Below, in pieces: positions 1 through 7,053 of a DNA stretch of 33,616 bases (positions within the stretch are counted from its first letter, which is position 1; each line of letters starts with the position of its first letter). A model generated the notes under the pieces. It was given only the letters and a program-made list of their open reading frames with translations, ran no database searches and was not told where the DNA came from. The translations under genes were made by a program, and so were the position numbers. The stretch spans positions 1 to 33,616 of the IMG/VR virus record IMGVR_UViG_3300032163_000830. One strand, given 5' to 3'. This DNA is from a virus.

Positions 1-65
1 AACTATTGAAAAATATTAAAGCCAATAACGAGAAATTAGCAGGTAATAAGGGATTAGATACTTAA
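1..65 (+). CDS. 3' end of an unidentified gene (partial)
   Basis: The frame beginning at base 3 is open from the window edge to a TAA at 63-65, giving about 20 codons ending in GNKGLDT. It is called only because the next ORF starts with an ATG overlapping this stop (TAATG), the junction style used throughout the window. Too little remains to suggest a function. Confidence 0.4.
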   Translation, partial: LLKNIKANNEKLAGNKGLDT

Positions 66-190
66 TGACTAATATTACGAAAGAAGTTTATAGGTTTTTG
101 CTGACTGGAAAAATCACTCAACTTATAGATTTACGGTTTTATATTAAATATGAACTTAAAAACAAATTACCAAAAGAACTTGATTGGTAG
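65..190 (+). CDS. Small hypothetical protein, 41 aa
   Basis: The ATG at 65 overlaps the upstream TAA, and the frame runs 41 codons to TAG at 188-190. The product starts MTNITKEVYRFLL and ends KELDW, and is mixed charged/hydrophobic. It belongs to a chain of very short coupled ORFs covering the first 1.2 kb. No motif is recognised. Support comes from coupling and position only. Confidence 0.45.
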   Translation: MTNITKEVYRFLLTGKITQLIDLRFYIKYELKNKLPKELDW

Positions 191-203
191 CATTGAGGCC
201 CTA

Positions 204-467
204 ATGATAGACACAATACATAAAATATATATTTGTCATTTTTGTGGCCCAAGAACCATAACTGATAATTTTTATTTGGCTGAAAAAGTTTCTATATTAG
301 ATGAGATGTCAAATAAAGTTCAGATTTTTCTTCGACCTTATATAGCAGAAAAAAGAGAAATTGGGTATATTAATAAACTTATTTCCGCTTATATATTTTT
401 GATTAAAACAAAAGTCTCAAATGTTATAGAGATATTAAAAGTATTTAATAATTTGGAAAAGATATAA
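204..467 (+). CDS. Hypothetical protein, 87 aa
   Basis: The frame is open from 150, but the ATG at 204 has a GAGG ribosome-binding site (195-198) five bases upstream and begins just after the stop of the preceding small ORF. It is therefore preferred over the ATG at 150, which would overlap that ORF by 41 bases. The product has one early Cys pair (YICHFC) and a hydrophobic helix-like segment near the C terminus (LISAYIFLI). No family is recognised. Bases 468-576 just downstream hold no convincing gene, only a 20-codon ORF at 471-533. Confidence 0.5.
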   Translation: MIDTIHKIYICHFCGPRTITDNFYLAEKVSILDEMSNKVQIFLRPYIAEKREIGYINKLISAYIFLIKTKVSNVIEILKVFNNLEKI

Positions 468-576
468 ATTATGCGTAGAGAAAAGATGGCTTTAGGTTTA
501 GGCCCCAACAGCAAGTGTTATGGTCGGCAGTAGGATAATAAGAATAAAGTTGATTAAAGATATACTTGGAGAATAA

Positions 577-782
577 ATGAAAATAAAAAAAAAGTAAAAA
601 TACGATGCGATATTGAAATTCCATATGAAGAGTTTGATACCGAAAAAGAAAATAAAAAAGCGGAAACTGAAATGCTTAATTGGATTAAAGATACGATGAG
701 ATTTGATTGGGCATATATACCGTTTGGAGATGATGGTTGTAGTCGTGAAACAAAAATAAAAATAAAAAAAGTAAAACGATGA
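577..782 (+). CDS. Hypothetical protein, about 68 aa, probably read by -1 frameshift
   Basis: An ATG at 577 with GGAG at 568-571 opens only six codons (MKIKKK) before TAA at 595. The run of nine A followed by G (585-594) contains the heptamer A AAA AAG at 588-594. A -1 shift there continues into a 63-codon frame starting VKIRCDIEIPYEEF and ending at TGA 780-782. That frame has no ATG in its first 26 codons, looks protein-like, and its stop overlaps the next gene's ATG (ATGA at 779). The alternatives are a homopolymer sequencing error, or a decayed gene starting at the internal ATG 672. No family is recognised. Confidence 0.45.
588..594 (+). promoter_or_regulatory. Candidate -1 ribosomal frameshift site A AAA AAG
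   Basis: The heptamer is in phase with the ATG at 577: P-site AAA 589-591, A-site AAG 592-594, then a zero-frame UAA. A AAA AAG is the best-known efficient -1 slippery sequence in bacteria (as in E. coli dnaX). Slipping back one base reads AAA then GTA and enters the 63-codon downstream frame. I saw no clear downstream stem-loop. Transcriptional slippage in the A-run, or an indel error, would look the same. Confidence 0.35.
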
Positions 783-940
783 TTTATGATCCTCCATATG
801 TCGTAATACAAGATGTTTATATGAACCTACTAAAATATAAAAACTCCCTTCCTTTGTGTTGTGGGTGTCTGACTTGCTATGTTAGGATTAAATATGGAAC
901 ATCTATAAAAGCAAAATTATTAAGGTGGCGTTATACATGA
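779..940 (+). CDS. Small Cys-containing hypothetical protein, 53 aa
   Basis: The ATG at 779 overlaps the preceding stop (ATGA) and the frame runs to TGA at 938-940. The product carries a Cys cluster LCCGCLTC near residues 26-33, suggestive of a small metal-binding knuckle, followed by a basic C-terminal third. It overlaps the next gene by another ATGA. No family is recognised. Confidence 0.45.
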   Translation: MIYDPPYVVIQDVYMNLLKYKNSLPLCCGCLTCYVRIKYGTSIKAKLLRWRYT

Positions 941-1155
941 TACTGTGGCGAAACTTTAATATGGATTACAGGATAGGCGATTTTTATGAATATATGCTTA
1001 TTAAAAAATCAAATCGTTTAAAATTTCCCGTAGGTGATTGGAATTCGTATATAAAAAATGGCACCTCTAAAAAATTAAAATTATTGAAGATGTTTTATAG
1101 TATTTGGTATGGTAGTGTTTTATTTAATGTTCAATATTGTGGTAAATATATATGA
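937..1155 (+). CDS. Hypothetical protein, 72 aa
   Basis: The ATG at 937 overlaps the preceding TGA, with AAGGTGG at 922-928 as a plausible ribosome-binding site. A GTG at 925 in the same frame is an alternative start. The product is rich in aromatic and basic residues (RIGDFYEYMLIKKS, MFYSIWYGS). There is no recognisable domain. It closes the run of small coupled ORFs at the window's left end. Confidence 0.5.
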   Translation: MILWRNFNMDYRIGDFYEYMLIKKSNRLKFPVGDWNSYIKNGTSKKLKLLKMFYSIWYGSVLFNVQYCGKYI

Positions 1156-1188
1156 TAGGAATTGTTATTAAAATTTAAGGAGATTAAT

Positions 1189-1470
1189 ATGACAGATTTT
1201 GCTGAATTTGAAACTGAAACTGGTAAGGTTATGGTTAATGTTGATAGAGTTGAGTGTGTTTTGGCGCAGGATAATGGGCTTGAAGCGGTTATTTGTATGA
1301 TCGATGGGGATAAATATTTTGTTAAAGACACCTATGAAAATGTAAGCAATTTTATATTTTGGGTGGCTGATGGACGACCTGATTTAGATCACGACGAAAA
1401 TTGCCCTGATTGTGGTGGGCCTTTGGAAGATATGCCAGATGATAGTGATAAGAAGACCAAGTTAGATTAG
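1189..1470 (+). CDS. Acidic hypothetical protein with C-terminal CxxC, 93 aa
   Basis: The ATG at 1189 has AAGGAG at 1178-1183, five bases upstream, so it is chosen over the TTG at 1162. The first two thirds look like a small beta-rich domain (FETETGKVMVNVDRVECVL). The C terminus is acidic and holds CPDCGG, half of a zinc-ribbon signature; a metal site would need partners or dimerisation. It forms a unit with the next two genes. No family is recognised. Confidence 0.7.
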   Translation: MTDFAEFETETGKVMVNVDRVECVLAQDNGLEAVICMIDGDKYFVKDTYENVSNFIFWVADGRPDLDHDENCPDCGGPLEDMPDDSDKKTKLD

Positions 1471-1478
1471 GAGGCTTT

Positions 1479-1697
1479 ATGTTTAGAATGAAAGAAGACG
1501 GATTATATGTTAAGGTTGTAAGGGAAGATGGTGAGGCAGCCGTATCAAAATTAGAAGAGCAATACGCTGAGCAAGCAGTAGAAAATCTACCAGAAGGCGT
1601 ATATGTAATTAGTAAGCATGATCATGTATTTAGAATATTTAGAGTTGATGATTTAGATGAGAAGGAAACAGATGAAGCGGATGATGATTTGAACTAA
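1479..1697 (+). CDS. Hypothetical acidic protein, 72 aa
   Basis: The ATG at 1479 follows a strong AGGAGG ribosome-binding site eight bases after the preceding stop. The protein begins MFRMKEDGLYVKVV and ends in a strongly acidic tail (DLDEKETDEADDDLN). The core contains a short helix (SKLEEQYAEQAVENL) followed by strand-like VYVISKHDHVFRIFRV. The fold may be small alpha/beta; no function is recognised. Confidence 0.72.
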   Translation: MFRMKEDGLYVKVVREDGEAAVSKLEEQYAEQAVENLPEGVYVISKHDHVFRIFRVDDLDEKETDEADDDLN

Positions 1698-1698
1698 T

Positions 1699-1902
1699 AT
1701 GAGATTGCTTTTAGATTTATATTGGTATAAATATTTATTTGGTTCTTTTCACCCACCTTACAAGAAAACAAAATATAAATGGCCGGGATTTAGAGTTGTT
1801 TGGTGTAGATTTAGAGAACACCCATATGGCGTAGTTTGGTATAATACGGCAGGATTAGATCCAGATATGCGTTGTAAAGGTTGTGGAGAAGATTTGGGAT
1901 GA
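1699..1902 (+). CDS. Small hypothetical protein with C-terminal CxxC, 67 aa
   Basis: The ATG at 1699 lies immediately after the previous stop. The product is aromatic-rich (DLYWYKYLFGSFHPPYKKTKY) and ends MRCKGCGEDLG, a rubredoxin-knuckle-like CxxCG. Only one knuckle is present, as in the protein two genes upstream. Its TGA overlaps the ATG of the uracil-DNA glycosylase gene, so the two are probably co-translated. Function unknown. Confidence 0.65.
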   Translation: MRLLLDLYWYKYLFGSFHPPYKKTKYKWPGFRVVWCRFREHPYGVVWYNTAGLDPDMRCKGCGEDLG

Positions 1903-2489
1903 AGTTGAAAGTATATGAAGAATTAAGACAAACGGCCCTGAACTGTAAGAAGTGCGATTTGGGATGTGATAAAGTAGATGACCAAGATCCGCATGTATTT
2001 GGTGAAGGTAATTTGAATAGCAAAATAGTCTTTATCGCCGAGGCCCCGGGCAAGCAAGAAACAATTTTTAAGCACCCATTAATACCGCCGGGAAAAAGCG
2101 GATTAATCTATGAAAGGGTGTTATCTGGACTTGGGCTTACACGAGAGCAGGTATATACTTGTAATACTATTGTTTGTAGGCCAGAAAGGAATGCTGATCC
2201 ATTACCATATCAATCATTAGCGTGTAGGTCGTTTTTAGACGCACAGTTAGGACTAATACAGCCGAAGTTGATAATAACTTTTGGTAGATTTGCCGCTCTT
2301 ACCTTTTTATCGGATTTTAAAATAACTCGAGATCATGGAAAGATACAAAGATGCGATAGATATAATGCTGATATATTTGCTCTATACCACCCGGCTTATG
2401 TTTCAGTTTATGCGCCTCAAAACAAAAAAGAAGAATTTAAACAAGATTTAAAGTATTTAAAAACAATAATTGGAAATTATTTGAGATAA
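1899..2489 (+). CDS. Uracil-DNA glycosylase, family 4-like (Fe-S type)
   Basis: This protein should remove uracil from DNA, the first step of base-excision repair. It is 196 aa from the ATG at 1899, usual for the family. It shows an N-terminal C16-x2-C19 pair, motif 1 AEAPGKQE (47-54) matching the family 4 GEAPGxxE, a second Cys pair in NTIVCRPERNADP and YQSLACRSFL placed as in 4Fe-4S UDGs, and the C-terminal HPAY motif. A TTG six codons upstream is less likely, because the ATG is coupled to the previous stop (ATGA) with GGAG upstream. Uracil removal fits beside the phage dCMP deaminase (3982), which raises dUMP supply. Confidence 0.9.
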   Translation: MKLKVYEELRQTALNCKKCDLGCDKVDDQDPHVFGEGNLNSKIVFIAEAPGKQETIFKHPLIPPGKSGLIYERVLSGLGLTREQVYTCNTIVCRPERNADPLPYQSLACRSFLDAQLGLIQPKLIITFGRFAALTFLSDFKITRDHGKIQRCDRYNADIFALYHPAYVSVYAPQNKKEEFKQDLKYLKTIIGNYLR

Positions 2490-2497
2490 GGAGTTTG

Positions 2498-3430
2498 GTG
2501 AGAAAATTAACCATTCAGGATGCTATAAAGGAAGCAAAAAAACATAAAGGTAAGTGTATTTCAAAAGAATATGTTAATAGTCTAACATATTTAGAATGGG
2601 AATGTGAAATTAAACATAGGTGGTTAGCAACATTATCACATATAAGATATGGAACTTGGTGTCCAAATTGCGCTAATAATGTTAAATTAGGATTGGTAAT
2701 AGCACAGCAAATAGCCAAAGAAAGGGGAGGAAAGTGTATATCTACGGAATATATAAATAATAGCACAAATTTGAAATGGGAATGTAAAATCAAACATAGA
2801 TGGAAGGCCACATTACAAAATATTAAAAATAATAATTCTTGGTGCCCAGAATGCTATAAAAAAGATATGAATGTAAATCTCAAATTAAAAAATGGATTAA
2901 AAATAGCACAACAAACGGCAAAAAAAATGGGCGGAAAATGTATATCATCAAAATATATTAACTGCAGAGAAAAAATGGAATGGGAGTGTATAATCAAACA
3001 TAGATGGTTTGCATCCTTAGATAATGTAAAAAATCATGAACATTGGTGTGCGCAATGCTCTAATTTTAAAAGTCAAAACAAATTAAAAGAAATAGTAGAT
3101 AGTATTTTTAAAGTAAATAGTATTTCAAATTTTAGAGGCTTTGATTGGCTAAAAACCAAAAATACCGGAAAGCAAGAAATAGATATTTATATCCCAAAAT
3201 TAAAAATAGCAATAGAATATGATGGAAAACAACACTTTGAAGTAGTTAAAATATTTGGCGGGAAAATAGCATTGAATAAAAGAAAGAAATTGGATAGATT
3301 AAAAAATAAAAAAATTAAACAACACCCAAAAGATATTAATTATTTTGTAAGATTTAATTATAAAGATAAATTAAATGTAGATAATGTTATTAAAAAATTG
3401 AGAAATAATGGTATAGTAATAAAGGAGTGA
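2498..3430 (+). CDS. Free-standing homing endonuclease: three zinc-finger repeats plus EDxHD (Vsr-like) nuclease
   Basis: About 310 aa. The first two thirds hold three repeats of one unit: a KGKCIS-x-EYIN strand, a WECxxxHRWxA core, then WCPxC, WCPEC or WCAQC. Each looks like a treble-clef DNA-binding finger. The C-terminal domain carries EID (E227, D229) and IEYDGKQHF (E240, D242, H246), the pattern of the PD-(D/E)XK-derived EDxHD homing endonucleases such as I-Bth0305I. It probably cuts cognate alleles lacking the gene and so spreads itself. GTG at 2498 is preferred: AAGGAG at 2488-2493 is too close to the TTG at 2495. A paralogue with four fingers lies at 29035. Confidence 0.82.
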   Translation: MRKLTIQDAIKEAKKHKGKCISKEYVNSLTYLEWECEIKHRWLATLSHIRYGTWCPNCANNVKLGLVIAQQIAKERGGKCISTEYINNSTNLKWECKIKHRWKATLQNIKNNNSWCPECYKKDMNVNLKLKNGLKIAQQTAKKMGGKCISSKYINCREKMEWECIIKHRWFASLDNVKNHEHWCAQCSNFKSQNKLKEIVDSIFKVNSISNFRGFDWLKTKNTGKQEIDIYIPKLKIAIEYDGKQHFEVVKIFGGKIALNKRKKLDRLKNKKIKQHPKDINYFVRFNYKDKLNVDNVIKKLRNNGIVIKE

Positions 3431-3433
3431 ATT

Positions 3434-3778
3434 ATGGGAAATCGTGGCAATATTTGTATGGAAGAGGGGGATGGCAAGAAGATATATTTTTATGGCCATT
3501 GGAGTGGTGATGGTTTATTTAAAATATTACAATCAGCTCTAAAAAGAGGTCATAGTAGATGGAGTGATGAACAATATTTATCTCGTATCATTTTTTGTGA
3601 GATGGTAAAGGGCGATGAACAAAATCTTTCGGGGTTTGGAATTAGCACTTATGTCGGAGATAACGAGCACCCAATTTTAGTTGTTAATTCCAGCAAACAA
3701 ACGGTCAGTATAGAAGAAGACACCAAAAAGTCTTGGTCTTTTGAGGATTTTGTGAATTTAAAAAAGGACCCAAGATGA
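3434..3778 (+). CDS. Conserved hypothetical protein of the MGNR family, 114 aa
   Basis: Starts MGNRGNICM, then IYFYGHWSGDGL, RIIFCEMVKG and GFGISTYVGDNEHPILVV. I recall this sequence style (MGNR, HW-G, FGIS-Y-GD-HP) from a family of uncharacterised proteins scattered in bacteria and phages; no function is known to me. The ATG at 3434 has AAGGAG just upstream. The short length and lack of membrane segments suggest a soluble single domain. Its stop overlaps the next gene (ATGA). Confidence 0.75.
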   Translation: MGNRGNICMEEGDGKKIYFYGHWSGDGLFKILQSALKRGHSRWSDEQYLSRIIFCEMVKGDEQNLSGFGISTYVGDNEHPILVVNSSKQTVSIEEDTKKSWSFEDFVNLKKDPR

Positions 3779-3978
3779 GCGAAATAAATAAGTTTCCCAA
3801 ATTACAAGAAGAAGATAAAAGTAAATTAATTTCATGGCTAAACAGAGAAATAACACAAGCAAGAAAAGAAATGTCATCCTATGGTGCTTGTGAAAATTAT
3901 TCCGCCGCTTTACAATTTGAACATAGAATAAGTGATTTGAATTATATTAAAATGATAATGGAATATCACGAGGAATAA
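3775..3978 (+). CDS. Hypothetical helical protein, 67 aa
   Basis: The ATG at 3775 overlaps the previous TGA. The sequence is charged and helical throughout (LISWLNREITQARKEMSS, ALQFEHRISDLNYIKMIMEY). It has no recognisable motif, and the pattern suits a small helical-hairpin protein. GAGGAATAAT at its end supplies the ribosome-binding site of the deaminase gene at 3982. Confidence 0.65.
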   Translation: MSEINKFPKLQEEDKSKLISWLNREITQARKEMSSYGACENYSAALQFEHRISDLNYIKMIMEYHEE

Positions 3979-3981
3979 TAT

Positions 3982-4473
3982 ATGTTAGGCCCTAAAACTG
4001 ATATTTTGAATTGGGATGATTATTTTATGGCCATTGCTAAACTATGTGCTATGAGAAGCCGTGATCCTCAAACGCAAGTAGGGGCGGTATTGGTTGATGA
4101 ATTAAATCATATAGTTGGCACAGGATATAATGGACTACCTAAAAATTGCGATCCAAATAATTTTCCTTGGGACCGAGAAGGTGATTTTTTAAATACTAAA
4201 TACGCTTATATTTGCCATTCCGAAATAAATGCCATAGATAACGCAGATAAAACACGATTAAGGGGCAGTAGGATATACACAACGCTTTTTCCTTGTAATT
4301 CTTGCGCCAAAAGTATAATTCAAAATGGTATAGTAGAGGTAATTTATTTTTCCAACAAATACTATGCCACCAACGAAAGCATAGCAGCCAGAAAGTTATT
4401 TGGTGAGGCTAAAATTAAAACAATGGCGTATGTTCAAAAAGAAAAGCCCATCGTTATATATTTAAAGGAGTAA
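3982..4473 (+). CDS. dCMP deaminase (deoxycytidylate deaminase)
   Basis: Converts dCMP to dUMP, the substrate of thymidylate synthase. At 163 aa it is typical for the family. Zinc ligands and the catalytic residue are visible: CHSE (H79, E81) and PCNSC (C105, C108), with the N-terminal GAVLVD and GTGYNGLP signature of dCMP deaminases (ComEB and T4 Cd type) rather than free cytidine deaminases. Start ATG 3982 has GAGGA upstream. With the dNMP kinase-like gene (11856) and deoxynucleotidase (12805) it forms a nucleotide-pool set, consistent with an AT-rich genome needing dTTP. Confidence 0.93.
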   Translation: MLGPKTDILNWDDYFMAIAKLCAMRSRDPQTQVGAVLVDELNHIVGTGYNGLPKNCDPNNFPWDREGDFLNTKYAYICHSEINAIDNADKTRLRGSRIYTTLFPCNSCAKSIIQNGIVEVIYFSNKYYATNESIAARKLFGEAKIKTMAYVQKEKPIVIYLKE

Positions 4474-4474
4474 T

Positions 4475-4891
4475 ATGAAAAGTGTAATTTTAGATTTAGA
4501 TGAAGATCTAACCGACGAACAAATAGATAAGATAATAGACAAATTAAAAAGTAAAAAGAAAGTTGTTAAGATTAAACCAACACTCACCCTTACCGATAAA
4601 GAAACTAAACTTATAAAAAAGATAGAATTAATTATTAATGATACTTTTGGCATATTAGATTACGACAACTATAAAGGCATAACCGGTGATATGAGGGCTG
4701 AACTAAATGATGTTATGTGTAATAATAAAACTAATATAGAAGAACAAAAAGAGTGTATACACGAGTGCCAAGAAGACATAAAAGACTATAAAAAAGAAAT
4801 AATACAATTACAAAAAGAAGATAAAGAATTAAAAGAGGGCCATAAACTAATAGCCCAATTAGAAAAATTAATAAAGGGGCGAACGAATTAA
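4475..4891 (+). CDS. Hypothetical coiled-coil protein, 138 aa
   Basis: Begins MKSVILDLDEDLTDEQIDKII, then a basic segment (KLKSKKKVVKIKPT). From about residue 85 a long Glu/Lys-rich helix (ECQEDIKDYKKEIIQLQKEDKELKE in two halves) looks like a coiled coil. Nothing identifies a function. GGAG precedes the ATG by four bases. The 54-base gap after the gene has no conspicuous promoter or terminator. Confidence 0.7.
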   Translation: MKSVILDLDEDLTDEQIDKIIDKLKSKKKVVKIKPTLTLTDKETKLIKKIELIINDTFGILDYDNYKGITGDMRAELNDVMCNNKTNIEEQKECIHECQEDIKDYKKEIIQLQKEDKELKEGHKLIAQLEKLIKGRTN

Positions 4892-4945
4892 GGCTCAAAT
4901 GACAAAAGAGAATAATTAAAATAATAAAGGATTGTAAGTTGATGT

Positions 4946-5263
4946 ATGAAGGCAATTTTAGTATTAGGGTGCGAGGGAAGACAGGATGATGGATTTAAGT
5001 TTTGTAATGGTGTAAGTAATACCATATTAGATTTAGAAAAAATCAATGCTTCCGATAATTATATGACTTTAATTAAATATTTGGATAGAGTTGCTAATCT
5101 ATTTATTAATCCGTGCTGCGATATAAACATAATAGGAAATACGATCTATAAATTATATGAATTAAACTATATAAATGAAAAAACTAACAACTATTACATA
5201 CATTTTTACAATTTACACAAAAGATGCGCTTTAATATTACAGATTTTACCCAAGGAGAAATAA
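4946..5263 (+). CDS. Hypothetical protein, 105 aa
   Basis: Open from ATG 4946 to TAA at 5261-5263. The N terminus MKAILVLGCEGRQDDG resembles the first beta strand of a Rossmann-like fold, but no nucleotide-binding loop is complete. There are several Cys (GCEG, FINPCCDIN, KRCAL). The ribosome-binding site is weak (AAGGA lies about 16 bases upstream), so the start is less certain. It is followed by AAGGAG and the next gene. Confidence 0.6.
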   Translation: MKAILVLGCEGRQDDGFKFCNGVSNTILDLEKINASDNYMTLIKYLDRVANLFINPCCDINIIGNTIYKLYELNYINEKTNNYYIHFYNLHKRCALILQILPKEK

Positions 5264-5264
5264 A

Positions 5265-5615
5265 ATGGCAGAAGCACCAATTACAATAGAAGATAGAATA
5301 AAACAGGCCAGAGAAAACATACAAAAGTGTTTTATGGCTTTTCATAATCTTTTAAAGGATAAGGTATTAGATAAAAATAAAACTGAAGCCCAAAAAAATA
5401 CTGAAAAGAAAATAGTGGATGATTTACACAAAGCAGGTGTTGCTCTTGACGGACTTAATGTTGGCGAAGGTATATTATCTTTGGCCATAATAGGTATAAG
5501 AGAGCATTTAAAAACAAGGGATAGAATAAATGAATTAGAGTATGAATTATATAAAACTAAAAGGGATTTGCCCGAATTAGTAAAGAAGGTGTTAGAGAAA
5601 GATGTCAAAAAATGA
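5265..5615 (+). CDS. Hypothetical helical protein, 116 aa
   Basis: The ATG at 5265 follows an AAGGAG box. The protein is charged and helical (IEDRIKQARENIQKCFMAF; C-terminal RINELEYELYKTKRDLPELV), suggesting a coiled coil, with a less charged middle (VALDGLNVGEGILSLAIIG). It overlaps the next gene by 14 bases. No family is recognised. Confidence 0.7.
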   Translation: MAEAPITIEDRIKQARENIQKCFMAFHNLLKDKVLDKNKTEAQKNTEKKIVDDLHKAGVALDGLNVGEGILSLAIIGIREHLKTRDRINELEYELYKTKRDLPELVKKVLEKDVKK

Positions 5616-5829
5616 TGATCCCTCTATTGAAGATTTTAGGTTATTTTTGGCCAGTTATATGATCAAAGAAGCAGACAGATATTCACACTTAATCGATTCT
5701 CTACACCCAGAGATGCTAAAAACTACCAACTGTGGTGCTGATTTTTTAAAGATGTTAGAATCTGTTCATAAAGCCAAAATGGAACTTTTAGATGAAATAT
5801 TTAAAGAGTTCAATAAGGTGGCTAAATGA
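5602..5829 (+). CDS. Hypothetical protein, 75 aa
   Basis: The ATG at 5602 lies inside the end of the upstream gene; the two overlap by 14 bases. The product is acidic and helical (SIEDFRLFLASYMIKEADRY, KMELLDEIFKEFNKV). The sequence shows no domain. Its stop is overlapped by the start of a membrane protein (ATGA at 5826), so the three genes 5265-6050 probably form one translational unit. Confidence 0.65.
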   Translation: MSKNDDPSIEDFRLFLASYMIKEADRYSHLIDSLHPEMLKTTNCGADFLKMLESVHKAKMELLDEIFKEFNKVAK

Positions 5830-6050
5830 ATATTATAGTGATAGTATTAGGATTAATTTTAGTCTTGATGCTGTCTATAAGAATAATAAGATGGGTAGTT
5901 AAGACATTATATGACACTGCTCCGCTTATATTTCTCGTAGTTTTTAGTTTAGCCGCAGTGTGGTATATAGATAATTATGAACGAACAGGACATACAAAGA
6001 ATATTGAAGGAATTGAAAATAGAAGCAGAAGTGGTGGAAACGCAAAATAA
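5826..6050 (+). CDS. Small membrane protein, 74 aa
   Basis: Two hydrophobic segments are evident: residues about 2-18 (IIVIVLGLILVLMLSIR) and about 32-49 (APLIFLVVFSLAAVWYI), joined by a short basic loop, with a polar C terminus. The last 74 bases overlap the start of the FtsK-like gene in another frame. A membrane partner directly coupled to an FtsK-like ATPase is suggestive, since FtsK itself has an N-terminal membrane domain. Such a pairing is inference. Confidence 0.65.
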   Translation: MNIIVIVLGLILVLMLSIRIIRWVVKTLYDTAPLIFLVVFSLAAVWYIDNYERTGHTKNIEGIENRSRSGGNAK

Positions 6051-7053
6051 CGGAGTGATGGCCAAGTATTTTCTCAAATTAAGTGTTGGGACAAAAATTA
6101 ATAAAATAAGAAAATGCGAAGAAGAAATACAAGCAGGTTTAAAAGCCTATGCCAAGCCCATTATCAAAGTAGTGCCAGGACGAGGATTAGTGTCTATTGA
6201 GCTACCAATAGGCAAACAAAAAGAAGTATATTTTAAAGACATAACTTATAGTGATGAAACAGAATTGCCGTTAGTATTAGGAAAGACTTATGATGGTAAT
6301 AATTTAATATACGATCTAATCAAATGCCCACACTTGTTAATAGCCGGAACAACAGGGAGTGGCAAGACGATTATGCTACACTCTATAATATGCGGTCTTA
6401 TAGCATCTAATAAAAATGTTAAGTTTATGATGATAGATCCGAAAATGATAGAACTTTCTTACTACAATGGTATTAAACAACTACTACGGCCGGTAATAAC
6501 AGAGATGGATGATGAAGATGAAAAACATCCAGCACTTTCTATATTAGATTTGTTAATAGAAGAGATGGAAAATAGATTTAGTAATTTTTTGGACGCATCA
6601 GTAAATAGCATAATAGACTATAATAAAAAATACGATGAAGAATTGCCATATATAGTGTTAATAATAGACGAGTTTTCTTCTTTGATGGGACAAAATATTA
6701 AAAAAGAATTTCAAGAAAAACTTTGTATCTTGGCCCAAAAATCAAGATCCTGTGGTATTCATATTATTATAGCAACACAAAGGCCTTCGGTAGATGTAAT
6801 TACTGGTATAATTAAAGCAAATTTTCCAGCCAGAATTAGTTGTAGGGTAGTTTCGCAAACTGATTCGAGAGTTATATTAGATCAAAATGGGGCAGAAAAA
6901 TTAACTGGTATAGGTGATGCTTTATTGAATTGTGGAACTTTTGATATGTTAAGATTTCGTGGAGCGTATATAAGTATTGACGAAATACAAAAGGTGTGTT
7001 ATAGTAATAGGGACAAGTCTAATATTTTTAAACGGCTTTGGAGGCTTTTTTGA
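5977..7053 (+). CDS. FtsK/SpoIIIE-like DNA translocase ATPase
   Basis: 358 aa. Residues about 28-95 resemble the FtsK pre-motor region (VMAKYFLKLSVGTKINKI, PGRGLVSIELP). Walker A is AGTTGSGKT (123-131). The family's K-ID-PK block appears as FMMIDPKMIELSYYN, Walker B as IVLIIDEFSSLM, followed by SRSCGIHIIIATQRPSVDVI and FPARISCRV. This is the RecA-fold motor that pumps double-stranded DNA. The N-terminal membrane domain and C-terminal gamma (sequence-reading) domain are absent. The start overlaps the membrane-protein gene by 74 bases; no strong ribosome-binding site is seen. Roles in chromosome segregation, partition or replication are possible; a packaging role is less likely because terminases differ. 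Confidence 0.88.
   Translation: MNEQDIQRILKELKIEAEVVETQNNGVMAKYFLKLSVGTKINKIRKCEEEIQAGLKAYAKPIIKVVPGRGLVSIELPIGKQKEVYFKDITYSDETELPLVLGKTYDGNNLIYDLIKCPHLLIAGTTGSGKTIMLHSIICGLIASNKNVKFMMIDPKMIELSYYNGIKQLLRPVITEMDDEDEKHPALSILDLLIEEMENRFSNFLDASVNSIIDYNKKYDEELPYIVLIIDEFSSLMGQNIKKEFQEKLCILAQKSRSCGIHIIIATQRPSVDVITGIIKANFPARISCRVVSQTDSRVILDQNGAEKLTGIGDALLNCGTFDMLRFRGAYISIDEIQKVCYSNRDKSNIFKRLWRLF

Noticed and set aside
471-533. 20-codon ORF starting MRREKMALGLG
   Set aside because: Too short, with no ribosome-binding site and no coupling to the next gene.
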